A DNA stretch of 64,000 nucleotides, from positions 1 to 64,000 of the forward strand of contig NZ_JAOTBD010000018.1 of the NCBI RefSeq assembly GCF_026162625.1. Direction: 5' to 3'. Of the stretch, positions 8,974 to 17,933 are shown one piece after another. The position numbers were made by a program, and so were the translations under genes. How positions within the stretch are numbered: position 1 is the first letter of the stretch; every line of letters begins with the position of its first letter. The DNA comes from Paracoccus beibuensis. GTDB taxonomy: Bacteria > Pseudomonadota > Alphaproteobacteria > Rhodobacterales > Rhodobacteraceae. The notes below the pieces were generated by a model. It was given only the letters and a program-made list of their open reading frames with translations. It was not told the origin of the DNA and ran no database searches.

Positions 8974-9058
8974 AGAGCCAGAGGAGGGCTGGGGTGTTCG
9001 TGACGGGTTGAAAGCCAGGGAGAGAGGCTCCCCGGCGCCCGTCGTGGAGAACACGGCC
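8974..9058 (+). promoter_or_regulatory. Structured leader of the parB-like gene
   Basis: The leader contains AGAGCCAGAGG (8974-8984), GACGGG (9002-9007), its partner CCCGTC (9038-9043), and a GGAGA ribosome-binding site. Order and spacing copy the ardC leader 1.26 kb upstream, although the two genes are unrelated. That argues for a conserved regulatory function. Confidence 0.5.
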
Positions 9059-11267
9059 ATGGCTAAAGCCAATTCCCCCATCACCCTCGCGTCCGCGCGC
9101 GACATTCCCTTCGACAAGCTGGTCCTCAGCCAGTCCAATGTCCGGCGGATCAAGTCCGGCGTTTCGGTCGAGGAGCTTGCCGCATCCATTGCCCGGCGCG
9201 GCTTGCTCCAGTCCCTCCACGTGCGTCCCGTCCTGGACGAGGACGGCCAGCAGACCGGTCTTTTCGAGGTGCCCGCCGGCGGCCGACGCTTCCGGGCGCT
9301 TGAACTGCTGGTCAAGCAGAAGCGTCTGGCGAAGACCGCGCCCGTGCCCTGCATCGTCTCGGGGAGCGGGTCCGATACGGATGTGCTCGTGGCCGAACTG
9401 TCCTTGGCCGAGAACATCGAGCGGGCGCCGCTCCATCCGCTCGATCAATTCCGCGCCTTCCAGACCCTGCGGGAGACCGGCATGACAGAGGAAGCCATTG
9501 CCGCGGCCTTTTTCGTCGACGTGAAGGTCGTCAAGCAGCGCCTGCGGCTGGCCTCTGTCTCGCCCGCGCTGCTCGAGGTCTACGCCGAGGACGCCATGAC
9601 GCTCGAGCAGTTGATGGCCTTCACCGTCTCGGAGGATCATGCCCGCCAGGAGCAGGTCTGGCAGGCCGTCAGGGACAGCTGGTCGAAGGAGCCCCACACC
9701 ATCCGCCGGATGCTGACCGAGACCACGGTGCGGGCGTCCGACCGGCGGGCGCTCTTCGTGGGCATTCCCGCCTACGAGGCGGCCGGCGGCACGGTGCTGC
9801 GCGATCTCTTCGAGGGCGACGATGGGGGCTGGCTGCAGGACGTGGCCCTGCTCGACCAGCTGGTCGCGGAGAAGCTGAAGTGTGAGGCCAAGGCGATTGC
9901 CGCGGAAGGCTGGGCCTGGGTCGAGGTAGCCGCGAGCTTTCCCTATGGCCACGACCGCGGGCTTCGGCGGATTGCCGGCACCACCATCGACCTGACTGAC
10001 GAGGAGCGCGCCGCGCGCGAGGCCCTGCGCGACGAGTACGACCTGCTCGAGGCCGAGCATGCGGAAGCCGAGGAACTGCCCGAAGATGTGGACCGGCGGC
10101 TGGGAGAGATCGAGGCGGCGCTCGAGGCTTATGAGCACAGGCCGGTGGTCTTCTCGCCCGAGCAGATGGCGCGCGCCGGGGTATTTGTCAGCATAGGCGC
10201 CGACGGCAGGTTGATGGTCGATCGTGGCCATGTCCGGCCCGACGATGAGGCCGGGCACGGGGCTGAGGACGGTGCGGCTGGGGGATTGCCCGATGCGACG
10301 GGCGGCGTCACGCCCCACGACGCCGGACAACTCGCCGCCATCACGATGGCGGGTGAGCCAGGCACCGGGGAGGATAGCTCCGAGGACACCGACACCCTCA
10401 AGCCCTTGCCCGAGAGCCTGGTGGTTGAGCTGACCGCATATCGCACCTTGGCGTTGCGCGACGCCCTGGCCGCGCACCCGCATGTCGCGCTGACAGCCCT
10501 TCTGCACCGGCTGGTGCTGGACTGTTTTGTCAGCCGCGGCTGCGGCGCGGCCTTGGAGGCCTGTGTCCGGACCGTCTACTTTCCCGTGCAGGCCCCGGGT
10601 CTGGCCGACAGCCTGCCCGCGCAACGGATCGCTGCGCGCCATGCGGTGTGGCAGGCCGACCTGCCCGATGCCGAGGATGACGACCGGCTCTGGTCCTGGC
10701 TCGAGAGCCTCGACGACGCAAGCCGACTGGCACTGCTGGCTTACTGCGTCAGCTTCGGGGTCAATGCGCTTGTCGAGCGGCCCGGCTTCAGCGGCGGCAC
10801 GAGCGTGAGCCAGGGGGGGTCTCGAGCGGCGCCTCCGCGAGGCCGACCGGCTGGCCCGGGCGACAGAGCTCGATCTCGTGGAGGCGGGCTGGCGGCCCAC
10901 GATCGAGAGCTATCTTGGCCGGGTGACCAAGCCGCGCATCCTTGCGGCAGTGCGCGAAGGCGTCGGGGAGGCAGCGGCGCAGCGCATCAATCACCTGAAG
11001 AAACCCGACATGGCGCGGGAAGCCGAGCGGCTCCTGGCGGAGACCGGCTGGCTGCCCGAGCCGCTGCGGCTGGGAGACGCCGACAGCGGAACCATCGGCG
11101 TCGAGGTTGCCGGGTCAGCTTGCCTGCCGACCGACCCGACCGGCGAGGCCAATAACGCGGAACCAGACGACGCGGACGATCCCGCACGGGAGCCTCCGTC
11201 CGGAGCAGGCGAAGACGGCACTGTCCGCGTGGAGGAGGCCAATCCGCAAGGCATGGCCGCCGAGTGA
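9059..11267 (+). pseudogene. ParB/RepB/Spo0J-family protein, frameshifted at a 7-G tract
   Basis: The product is a very long ParB-like protein of about 735 residues if the frame is restored. The N-terminal ParB/sulfiredoxin-like domain (about 15-130) includes the arginine-rich box VPAGGRRFRALE and ELSLAENIERAPLHP. A helix-turn-helix region follows (GMTEEAIAAAFFVDVKVVKQRL). Such long proteins sit in rhodobacteral plasmid accessory regions and are not paired with a ParA here. The coding frame is lost at GGGGGGG (10813-10819). The original frame runs to a stop at 11155, while the family-like C-terminus (LVEAGWRPTIESYLGRVTKP...) continues one frame over to 11267. Removing one G joins them. The change could be a true mutation, an assembly error or slippage. 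The start at 9059 has GGAGA upstream. Confidence 0.8.
10813..10819 (+). other. Seven-G tract at the frameshift point of the parB-like gene
   Basis: The homopolymer marks where the reading frame must change to join the two halves of the ParB-like protein. With six Gs the coding sequence reads through to 11267. With seven it ends at 11155. Confidence 0.75.
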
Positions 11268-11479
11268 GGATGGGAGACGGGGCGGCATAGCCGCCCTGTC
11301 TCCCGCTCTCCCGGTTCACGACGGCTTGGTCGTGTCGCGCTGACCTGAGGCCGGAGCCGTGAACAGCACCCTCCCTTATCAAGAGGCAGAGCCCGGTGGG
11401 GGAGGGGACAAGCCCGGCGCGAGGAGGGAGAGCCGCGCCGTGGCGTTCCTGTCATTCCCCTCTCCCGGAGGACCTTTCC

Positions 11480-11968
11480 ATGACCAATTCCGAACATGCC
11501 GGCAAGCCGGACCTCGACCTTGCTGCAAGCATCGCCCGTGTTCTTGCCGAACACGATGCTCATCAACAACGCGCAGCCGCGCTGCGCCCGGCCAACAAGG
11601 CCGCGCTCTTCGATGCCCTGGAGGCCGCCGGGATCACCACCGTCACGGTGACCTTCGACGGCTACGGCGACAGCGGCCAGATCGAGGATGTCACCGCGCA
11701 ACGCGGCGAGACCATTGTCGACCTTCCCGCAGGCCAGGTTGCGCTGGCGTCCGCTACGTGGAACTCGGACGATGTGTCCACCGCCCAAGTGGAGATCGGG
11801 GCCGCCCTCGAGCAGCATTGCTATGACCTGCTCGAGCAAAGCCATCCCGGCTGGGAGAACAACGACGGCGCCTCTGGCGCGTTCGTCTTCGACGTGGCGG
11901 CCCGGGCGATCACCCTCGATCACAGTGAGCGCTATACCGCCACTGAAACCTACAGCCACGTGTTCTAA
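11480..11968 (+). CDS. DUF6878 family protein
   Basis: This 162-residue cytoplasmic protein, with no membrane segment, matches the DUF6878 family I associate with rhodobacteral and rhizobial plasmids. Characteristic text is ALFDALEAAGITTVTVTFDGYGDSGQIEDV and a C-terminal DHSERYTATETYSHVF. The function is unknown. The ATG at 11480 is chosen over an earlier in-frame start because GGAGGA sits about 8 bases upstream. It is followed after 10 bases by the DUF6915 gene, a common pairing that suggests an operon. A GGCGCG/CGCGCC stem-loop lies in its leader near 11418-11441. Confidence 0.8.
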   Translation: MTNSEHAGKPDLDLAASIARVLAEHDAHQQRAAALRPANKAALFDALEAAGITTVTVTFDGYGDSGQIEDVTAQRGETIVDLPAGQVALASATWNSDDVSTAQVEIGAALEQHCYDLLEQSHPGWENNDGASGAFVFDVAARAITLDHSERYTATETYSHVF

Positions 11969-11978
11969 GGAGGAGACC

Positions 11979-12353
11979 ATGGCACATCCTTATCATCACG
12001 CCCTCTCCTCGGTCCGCAGCTGGGGCGGCAGCATCGAGGAATACCTGGCCGTCCATGCCTGGTTCGATGGCAGCAAGGAGATCCTTGCCGACTTCCGGCA
12101 CCGGGCGCTGCGCCATCATGCCGAGGGCATCTTCATGTCGGAACGGCTGTTCGGCACCACGCTCACCCTGGCCTCGGGGCGGCAGATCCCCACCCGGTGG
12201 ATCGGCGAGCAGCATGTCCGCGAGGATCTGGGCCATATCCCCAGCTTCGCCGACTGGGCCAGGGCGATCCGCCCGGAGCCGTGGATGGGACGGAGCCAGG
12301 CGCTCGACCTGGTCGTCGATCCCGCCTTGGCCACACGAGGCGGAAGATCCTGA
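11979..12353 (+). CDS. DUF6915 family protein
   Basis: This 124-residue protein starts MAHPYHHALSSVRSWGG. A region rich in His and aromatic residues then contains ILADFRHRALRHHAEGIF and an IPTRWIGEQHVREDLGHIPS block, the pattern of the DUF6915 family. The histidines could bind metal, but this is inference. The start at 11979 follows a strong AAGGAGGAG site, and the gene lies 10 bases after DUF6878, so the two are probably co-transcribed. No catalytic function can be assigned. Confidence 0.8.
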   Translation: MAHPYHHALSSVRSWGGSIEEYLAVHAWFDGSKEILADFRHRALRHHAEGIFMSERLFGTTLTLASGRQIPTRWIGEQHVREDLGHIPSFADWARAIRPEPWMGRSQALDLVVDPALATRGGRS

Positions 12354-12511
12354 TGTTTGCGGCCTCTCTGGCGGGTCACCGCCGGAGCGTCGATCAGGCC
12401 GACAGCCGGGCAGCAAGAGACAGAGGAAGGCTGGGAGAAGGCTGCGCCTGCCGGAGCTAGAGAGCGACATGGCAGGCGCATCCCCGTATCTCATAACCGG
12501 AGATCTCCGCC

Positions 12512-12934
12512 ATGAGCCTCACCGCACCCTCATTCTCCTCTGCCATGCCCGTTCCCGAGGAGCGCCGCATGGCCTTTCTGCCTCGGCTGTTCGGCGCCCG
12601 TCTTCTCCTTGTCGGCGAACACACCGTCTTCGGCTTCATGGAAAGGCTGAGCCCGACGGACTACACCGGCGGCATGTGGGACTTCCTTGAGCGGGCAGGC
12701 GAGCCCCTTTATCTCGCCCCGACCTGCAGGCCGCGCTTCCATCTCGTCTGGGACGGTAACGGCTATGAAGGCGAGGTATCGGCTGACGCCGCGGGCATCA
12801 TCGCCACGCTCTTTGCCTTCTCCCACCTGTCGTTCCGCCATGACGCCCCGGAACTCTCAGACGGCTTTGCCCGCCTTTACGCCCATGCCGCGGATCATCC
12901 CGAGGCCCGCGAGATTTTCCAGGCCATCGACTGA
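12512..12934 (+). CDS. ardB: ArdB/KlcA-family antirestriction protein
   Basis: This 140-residue protein carries the ArdB/KlcA hallmarks: FLPRLFGARLLLVGEHTVF, then YTGGMWDF, and a C-terminal HLSFRHDAP region. ArdB proteins inhibit type I restriction enzymes by a mechanism that does not rely on DNA mimicry, and they help plasmids establish after conjugation. The length is typical for the family. The ATG is preceded by GGAGATCTCCGCC. The leader again contains a GAGACAGAGGAAGGCTGGG string (about 12417-12435) resembling the ardC and parB leaders. Confidence 0.9.
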   Translation: MSLTAPSFSSAMPVPEERRMAFLPRLFGARLLLVGEHTVFGFMERLSPTDYTGGMWDFLERAGEPLYLAPTCRPRFHLVWDGNGYEGEVSADAAGIIATLFAFSHLSFRHDAPELSDGFARLYAHAADHPEAREIFQAID

Positions 12935-13243
12935 ACCGTGCAAGCGCCCTGCTTTACGGCGGGGCGCTTGTTTCCTGCTGGCTTTCGCCATGGCGCCGCA
13001 GGAGGGCGGCTCAGACGGCAAGCGAGAGAAGCCTACCTCCTGGACACGCGCCGGGATCTAGGGCCGAGGAGAAGATGCGCATCAGGTCGTTATCCTTGGC
13101 AGAAGGCGGTCCGATCAGCAGGCGCGTGGCTACCAAAACGGCCCCTGTCGAGCGGCTTGGCTGCAATCTCGTGCTGTCTTGCCGAGCAGCCCACCTTGGG
13201 GTTACCGGATGATCATGGCCGTGCATGCAAGGCGGACCCCACG

Positions 13244-13471
13244 ATGGAAGAGCGCACAACCCGCGATGAACGCCTGGATGACTTGGCGCAAACCCTGGCG
13301 GACATGCTCGGTGTCAACAAGACGGAAGCCATGCGCCTGGCTCTCCAAAACGAGATCGAGCGTCTGCGGTCCACACCCACCATTGATGACCAGATTGCGA
13401 CCTTGCGCGAGACGGTGAAAAACTACGGCCGCAAATCGACGCGCATGGTGCACCCGTCAAAAAAGCGCTGA
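13244..13471 (+). CDS. VapB-like (Rv0623-type) antitoxin, no partner toxin seen
   Basis: This 75-residue protein contains RLDDLAQTLADMLGVNKTEAMRLALQNEIERL, the amphipathic pattern of Rv0623/VapB-type transcription factors. Its C-terminal tail is basic. Such antitoxins normally precede a PIN-domain VapC toxin by a few bases. Here the next 370 bases hold no toxin gene, so it is either an orphan antitoxin or the toxin has been lost. The ATG at 13244 lacks a strong ribosome-binding site. The preceding 300 bases (12938-13243) show only an uninterrupted frame with no recognisable protein. Confidence 0.6.
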   Translation: MEERTTRDERLDDLAQTLADMLGVNKTEAMRLALQNEIERLRSTPTIDDQIATLRETVKNYGRKSTRMVHPSKKR

Positions 13472-13848
13472 GGGTCATACCAACGCTTTCGTCTGACCGC
13501 CTTGCGCGCTGTGCGCACAGAGGCATCCGCTGTCACAGTTGACGCCGCTTCGTCACATGACTGCGGGTACTTGTCGCCGACCTGTGCCTTGAAGCCCAAG
13601 ACCCTGCTTCCGCCAGCAGACCAGGGGATGGCCATCGGGGAAGGCTGTGAGGGTGTGCCGCCCGGCCGTGGTGCGGTGATGGAGACCGCCGGCAAAGACA
13701 GAGGGGGGTCGGGGCAGGAGGGTGAGCCGATGCGGTCGAGAGAGTCCCGCGAATTCGTGCTTTCTGCCCCCGGGAAAACGCCGCGACCGAGGGTCCGCGG
13801 TCCGGACCCCGGAGGCGGCAGATGCCCCAGCACACAGGAGATCCTCTG
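13472..13848. other. Gene-free leader region before the Toprim gene
   Basis: No gene is supported. The segment includes a GACAGAGGGGGGTCGGGGC string near 13697-13715, similar to the purine-rich element in the ardC, parB and ardB leaders. It ends with a GGAG ribosome-binding site for the next gene. Confidence 0.45.
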
Positions 13849-14892
13849 ATGCCCCATCGTGACGCGTCCGATCTGGCGATCCGTCTTGGCCGCGAGGCCG
13901 AGGCGGTCTGCCGCCATTACCTGTCCTCTGGTCGAAAGACCGGCAACTACTGGCTGGTCGGCGATGTGAGAAACACTCCCGGTCGCTCGATGTTCGTGCG
14001 TCTGGCAGGCCCGGAAACCGGCGGGGGTGCTGCGGGCCGCTGGTCTGATGCCGCCACAGGCGAGCACGGCGATCTGCTCGATCTGATCCGCGCAGCGACG
14101 GGCCTTCTCGACTTCAAGGATGTGGCTGCCGAGGCACGCCGGTTTCTTGCGCTTCCCCATCCCGATCCGGCCTCGGTCCAGACAGCAGGTGGCGGGACAT
14201 CCCGCAGGGCACCCGGCTCCCGACAGGCGGCACGGCGGCTCTTCGCCATGGCCGAGCCGATCGGCGGCACGCTCGCGGCAACCTATCTGGCCGGGAGGGC
14301 GATTACCTGCCTTTCCGGCACGGGTGCGCTGCGCTTCCACCCCCGGTGCTACTACCGGCCGGACGAGCATGGGCCAACGGAGACCCGGCCGGCGATGATT
14401 GCCGCTGTCACCGATCTCGCCGGCCGCCAGACGGGCGCGCATCGCACCTGGCTTGCTGCCGATGGGTTGGGCAAGGCCCCGATCGCCACGCCGCGCCGGG
14501 CCATGGGGGAGCTTCTCGGCCACGGCGTCCGCTTCGGGGTGGCCGATGATGTGTTGGCCGTGGGAGAGGGCATCGAGACTGTGCTGTCGCCCCGCCAGGT
14601 GCTGCCCGGCATGCCGATGCTGGCAGCCCTCTCGGCTGCCCATCTTGCTGCCGTGCTCTTTCCTCCCACGTTGCGCCGCCTGTATGTCCTGTGCGACCGT
14701 GACCCCGCCGGCGACAGGGCGCGCGACAGCCTCCTAGCTCGAGCGGCCAGCCTCGGCATCGAGGCGATTGCCCTTGTGCCCGTCGGAGGCGACTTCAATG
14801 AGGACCTGCGGCACTTCGGGCTGCAAGTCCTGCAGGCGGCGCTGAAGGACGCGCTGCATCCTGACGACCGGCACCGTTTCCTGAAGGGGTGA
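13849..14892 (+). CDS. Toprim domain-containing protein (DUF7146-type, primase-like)
   Basis: This 347-residue protein has an N-terminal zinc-ribbon/primase-like region (about 15-110), with a WSDAATGEHGDLLDLIRAATG block typical of the DUF7146 family. A C-terminal Toprim domain follows (about 205-320). The Toprim acidic residues are visible as VGEGIETVLS and YVLCDRDPAGDRA. Proteins of this kind on mobile elements are thought to act as primases or primase-helicase relatives, possibly priming complementary-strand synthesis after transfer. The ATG at 13849 is favoured by AGGAG nearby. It stands alone as a rightward gene in the establishment block. Confidence 0.85.
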   Translation: MPHRDASDLAIRLGREAEAVCRHYLSSGRKTGNYWLVGDVRNTPGRSMFVRLAGPETGGGAAGRWSDAATGEHGDLLDLIRAATGLLDFKDVAAEARRFLALPHPDPASVQTAGGGTSRRAPGSRQAARRLFAMAEPIGGTLAATYLAGRAITCLSGTGALRFHPRCYYRPDEHGPTETRPAMIAAVTDLAGRQTGAHRTWLAADGLGKAPIATPRRAMGELLGHGVRFGVADDVLAVGEGIETVLSPRQVLPGMPMLAALSAAHLAAVLFPPTLRRLYVLCDRDPAGDRARDSLLARAASLGIEAIALVPVGGDFNEDLRHFGLQVLQAALKDALHPDDRHRFLKG

Positions 14893-15219
14893 GGGCAGGC
14901 TCGGGGGTGCAGGGGTGCCAGCCTCTGCCCTTTGGCCGGGTCCCTCCCTGTCCCGGTCACCTCTCCTTCACGCGCGGAGATCCGCGTTCCGGGCCTTCGA
15001 GGGGGGCAATCGGCGCACAGCCGGCCCGTCGGGCAATGGCGGCGGCCGACTATTTTCCGCCGCGTCCTGCGGACGCTTTGCATCGCGAAGCAAAATAGCC
15101 GGCCTTGGCCATCAAGGCCCTCGCGAGGCGCGAGGGCTGCCCGTCCGTCCCGCCCGTGCGCGTCGATGCCCGCGAAGGCCGCGAGAAACGTGCGCCCCGC
15201 CCCATCGAAGGAGAACGCG
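14893..15219. other. Gene-free leader with nested hairpins
   Basis: No coding region is supported here, although a long frame crosses it. The segment is dominated by inverted repeats between 15044 and 15136, described separately, and ends with an AAGGAG ribosome-binding site for the DUF2493 gene. Confidence 0.6.
15044..15136. repeat. Cluster of nested stem-loops upstream of the DUF2493 gene
   Basis: A 13-bp imperfect inverted repeat has arms at 15044-15056 (GGCCGACTATTTT) and 15092-15104 (AAAATAGCCGGCC). It encloses a small GTCC/GGAC hairpin (15064-15074). Two further stems follow: GGCCTTG/CAAGGCC (15101-15107 with 15113-15119) and CCCTCGC/GCGAGGG (15118-15124 with 15130-15136). This is heavy secondary structure in non-coding DNA. 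Confidence 0.75.
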
Positions 15220-16155
15220 ATGACACAGGATCCCGACGACCAGGCCCCCGAGCCGGTCCACACCGCCTCCCAGACCGACCACGTCCTGACCGAACTCCAG
15301 CTTTACGGCTGGCGCCCCTTTCAGGACGAGCCCGACCCCCGGCCGCTTCCGGAGGCGGACACCGTCTCCAGCGCCGTGTCCGACATCTTCGACGCCCTGG
15401 TGGCGAGCCTCAGTGACACCCGGCTCGAGCCCGATCTCGAGGAACTGCTCTGGGGCACCGTCAATCTCTTCCACCGTGCCGCGGCCCGCGTCGAGCGCGA
15501 ACTCGACAGCAACGAACAGGCGCAGCGCCGGCTGCAGCGCGAGCAGGACGGCAGCGAGGTGAAATCCGTCGAACTCGAACGCCTCACGGCCGAAGGGCAG
15601 ACCTTGATCGAACGGCGCGCCGGCATGGAGCTCTTCCGCGACCTCGCCACCGAGGCCTTCGAGCACCACACCGGCAGTGCCTGGCGGCCACGCACGGGCT
15701 CGATGGTCAGCCATCGCCATCTCACGGCGGCAATGATCGACAGCCGCGACTTCCTGGCCGCCAAGCGCCGGGCCGAGACGGAGGTGATGCTGCCTGCCGG
15801 GCCAAAGGTGGCCCTGACCGGCGGGGTGGACTTCAACGATCACCGGCTGATCTGGGCCAGGCTCGATCAGGTCCATGCCAAGCACCCCGACATGGTCCTC
15901 CTGCATGGCGGCTCACCCAAGGGCGCGGAACTCATTGCCTCCCGCTGGGCCGATCACCGCAAGGTGCCCCAGATCGCCTTCCGTCCCGACTGGACGAAGC
16001 ACGGCAAGGCCGCACCCTTCAAGCGCAATGACGCGCTGCTCGATGTCCTGCCGGTCGGTGTCCTGGTCTTCCCCGGCACCGGCATCCAGGAGAACCTCGC
16101 CGACAAGGCCCGCAAGCTGGGCATCCCGGTGATGAAGATCGAGGGCGGCGCGTAA
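15220..16155 (+). CDS. DUF2493 domain-containing protein (SLOG-like fold)
   Basis: This is a 311-residue protein. The N-terminal half is acidic and helical, with a likely coiled coil at about 75-130 (ELDSNEQAQRRLQREQDG...). The C-terminal DUF2493 domain (about 195-311) reads KVALTGGVDFNDHRLIWARLD, then VLLHGGSPKGAELIASRWA and VLVFPGTGIQENLADKARK. DUF2493 proteins have a Rossmann-like SLOG fold expected to bind nucleotide-type ligands. The glycine-rich turns GG, HGGSPKGAE and PGTG fit this. The ligand and role are unknown. The ATG at 15220 has AAGGAG upstream. It is a usual member of rhodobacteral plasmid accessory blocks. Confidence 0.85.
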   Translation: MTQDPDDQAPEPVHTASQTDHVLTELQLYGWRPFQDEPDPRPLPEADTVSSAVSDIFDALVASLSDTRLEPDLEELLWGTVNLFHRAAARVERELDSNEQAQRRLQREQDGSEVKSVELERLTAEGQTLIERRAGMELFRDLATEAFEHHTGSAWRPRTGSMVSHRHLTAAMIDSRDFLAAKRRAETEVMLPAGPKVALTGGVDFNDHRLIWARLDQVHAKHPDMVLLHGGSPKGAELIASRWADHRKVPQIAFRPDWTKHGKAAPFKRNDALLDVLPVGVLVFPGTGIQENLADKARKLGIPVMKIEGGA

Positions 16156-16625
16156 GCGCCGCTTCCCCACATCTTTCCTCCACCAGGCAACCATCGGCCG
16201 TCACGGCCGGCAGCTGTCGCCTGGTCGGCCGGGGTCAGGCAAAGGGCGAGGCGGAGACTGCAGCGCCGTGCAGGGGGGATTCGGTCAAGCCGAACGCCCC
16301 CTGCAGGACAGCATAGCGCCTGGCCCGCACCGGTGTCGGAAGGGAAGGAAGAGGGGAACCGCCGGTTCCCCCGGCAACCACAAAATACGGCGCCTCAAGG
16401 GGGCACCCCCATCTTCCGCGCCGCCAGGTGGCGGCTTGTGCAGACGGGGCCCCCTACCCTTGGGGCTTGATTTTGCAGTTGCCGGGCCCCCCTCCCGCCC
16501 TCGCCGGGAGGCAGCCCAGGAAGGTGAGACGCGCCCAGAGGCGCGGCTCGCCTTCCTAGTCCGCTCCCATTCTTGAAGAAGGGCAAGGCCGGGAGGGGAT
16601 CGCCAGATAAAAGGAGGGTATTCTC
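16156..16625. other. Gene-free stretch with one strong hairpin
   Basis: No gene is supported between DUF2493 and DUF3768. The main feature is the near-perfect hairpin at 16269-16305. The rest is GC-rich sequence, ending in an AAGGAGGG ribosome-binding site at 16611-16618. Confidence 0.55.
16269..16305. repeat. 16-bp near-perfect stem-loop
   Basis: TGCAGGGGGGATTCGG at 16269-16284 pairs with CCGAACGCCCCCTGCA at 16290-16305 with two mismatches and a 5-nt loop. No T-run follows on either strand, so a classical intrinsic terminator is unlikely. Confidence 0.7.
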
Positions 16626-17108
16626 ATGACGCGGTATCGATGCATCTCCTGCGAGGCCACCCAGATCACGGCAGGCATCCGTCCAGACGCTTGCCGCCAT
16701 TGCGCGGGGCCGGTCTTCGATCTCGACCGCTACGAGGCCGCATTGGCCGAGGCACGGATCATCGGGGCACAGAACGACGCCTTCCGAGCAGCCCTTGGGC
16801 AGACCGAATGGCAGGGCGAGACTCTGCGCGGCCGGGTGGTTGTGACGTGCGGGATCGTTGCCCGGGGCCGTGACTTCGTGGACGCGGCCCTCGACCGGGT
16901 GCGCACGGACGCGTCCGTCGTGGACGATCATGGCACCGATGGCCTCCGCAGCTTCGGCATGCCGGATGTGCCGCACGGAGACGAGACCGTGCGCATCTAC
17001 TGGAAGATCGACCTTTACGACACCGACGGGCTGATGGGACCGGAGCAGGAAAGCGATCCCGCGCAGACGATCCGTGTTCTCACCTTGTGTCTGCCCGACG
17101 AATACTGA
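16626..17108 (+). CDS. DUF3768 domain-containing protein with N-terminal zinc ribbon
   Basis: This 160-residue protein opens with two Cys pairs (CISC at 6-9, CRHC at 22-25), a small zinc-ribbon-like region. A DUF3768 domain follows, recognised by AQNDAFRAALG, RVVVTCGIVARG, VDDHGTDGLRSFG and the C-terminal IYWKIDLYD. The function of DUF3768 is unknown, and it is frequent on alphaproteobacterial plasmids. It has a strong AAGGAGGG ribosome-binding site and stands alone. Confidence 0.85.
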   Translation: MTRYRCISCEATQITAGIRPDACRHCAGPVFDLDRYEAALAEARIIGAQNDAFRAALGQTEWQGETLRGRVVVTCGIVARGRDFVDAALDRVRTDASVVDDHGTDGLRSFGMPDVPHGDETVRIYWKIDLYDTDGLMGPEQESDPAQTIRVLTLCLPDEY

Positions 17109-17497
17109 TCTCGCACGGGCGGCTTCGAAAGCGGGGCCGCCTGACTATCGCACATAGTTTGTCCGGGATTATAAGGCGTCAGGAGAGCTGGACTGCGACG
17201 TCCGAGCACCCGCTTTGACGCGCATCCTAAGGCCGCTCGCACCGGACCTGGGGACAGTGCCTTGCCGATGTCCCGAGAGCTTCTCAAGCCATTCGGCTCC
17301 ACCTGATACAGGTCCCGCGGCGTGACAGTCATCCCAGCACTCCTGGGGTGAGAACAGGGTGCCGATGGTGCCGAGGGCGTCAGGTCAGACATCGCCTCGT
17401 TCCGAGACGTCCGCGAGTATTTCGTTTTTGTCAATTGCTGGCCCCTTATGAGCAGAAGGATCGTTGTTTCTCCTCATCCCCTGAGGGAGGGCAGCAC
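17109..17497. other. Gene-free stretch
   Basis: Nothing coding is supported on either strand. The open frames lack ribosome-binding sites and recognisable products. A ribosome-binding site (GAGGGAGG) for the next small gene lies at the right end. Confidence 0.5.
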
Positions 17498-17740
17498 ATG
17501 ACCGACGCGACACTCTCGCTAGACGGCCTTGAGCCGATCAGTGGCACCGTTGAAACCGGGGGCGACTATATCCGGTTCAGCGCAGACGCGGCTCTCGACG
17601 AAGGTCAGATCAACGGGCCTCATGAGGGGCAGCTTACCCTGGACGGTGCCGACGAACGGGTCGTCGTTGAGAGCTATCACGTCCTTGAGGGCGGCGGCTG
17701 CGAAATAACCCTTCGACGCATTACGCCAACTGCGTCCTGA
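17498..17740 (+). CDS. Small conserved-looking hypothetical protein
   Basis: This is an 80-residue acidic protein with no signal peptide or membrane segment (MTDATLSLDGLEPISGTVET...). It is rich in short alternating hydrophobic strands, suggesting a small beta fold, and resembles no family I recognise. The ATG at 17498 is preceded by GAGGGAGG at a suitable distance, which supports translation. It lies alone between DUF3768 and the cold-shock gene. Confidence 0.55.
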   Translation: MTDATLSLDGLEPISGTVETGGDYIRFSADAALDEGQINGPHEGQLTLDGADERVVVESYHVLEGGGCEITLRRITPTAS

Positions 17741-17933
17741 TAAGGGTCAGTCATATTGGCAGATGCAACCAAATGGCTCTTGGTCATGACCTCGGCTATT
17801 ACTCTAACGTTGTAGTCAGCATTGGCAAAGGCGGGACCGCAGCAGGTTTACTCTGCCGGCCCCCTAAGAAATCTCTTGCTGCGCGGTTGAACCCTATGCC
17901 AAGCAATGGCTTGTTGCGCAGCGGAGAGGGACG

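Noticed and set aside
8897..10900. 667-codon leftward frame opposite the parB-like gene
   Set aside because: It is a mirror of the ParB-like coding strand, whose domain motifs are clear. No recognisable protein.
12938..13243. N-terminal extension of the VapB-like antitoxin
   Set aside because: The frame is open but encodes no family-like sequence. The antitoxin domain starts right after the ATG at 13244.
16269..16305. Intrinsic terminator
   Set aside because: The stem is strong but no T-run follows on either strand.
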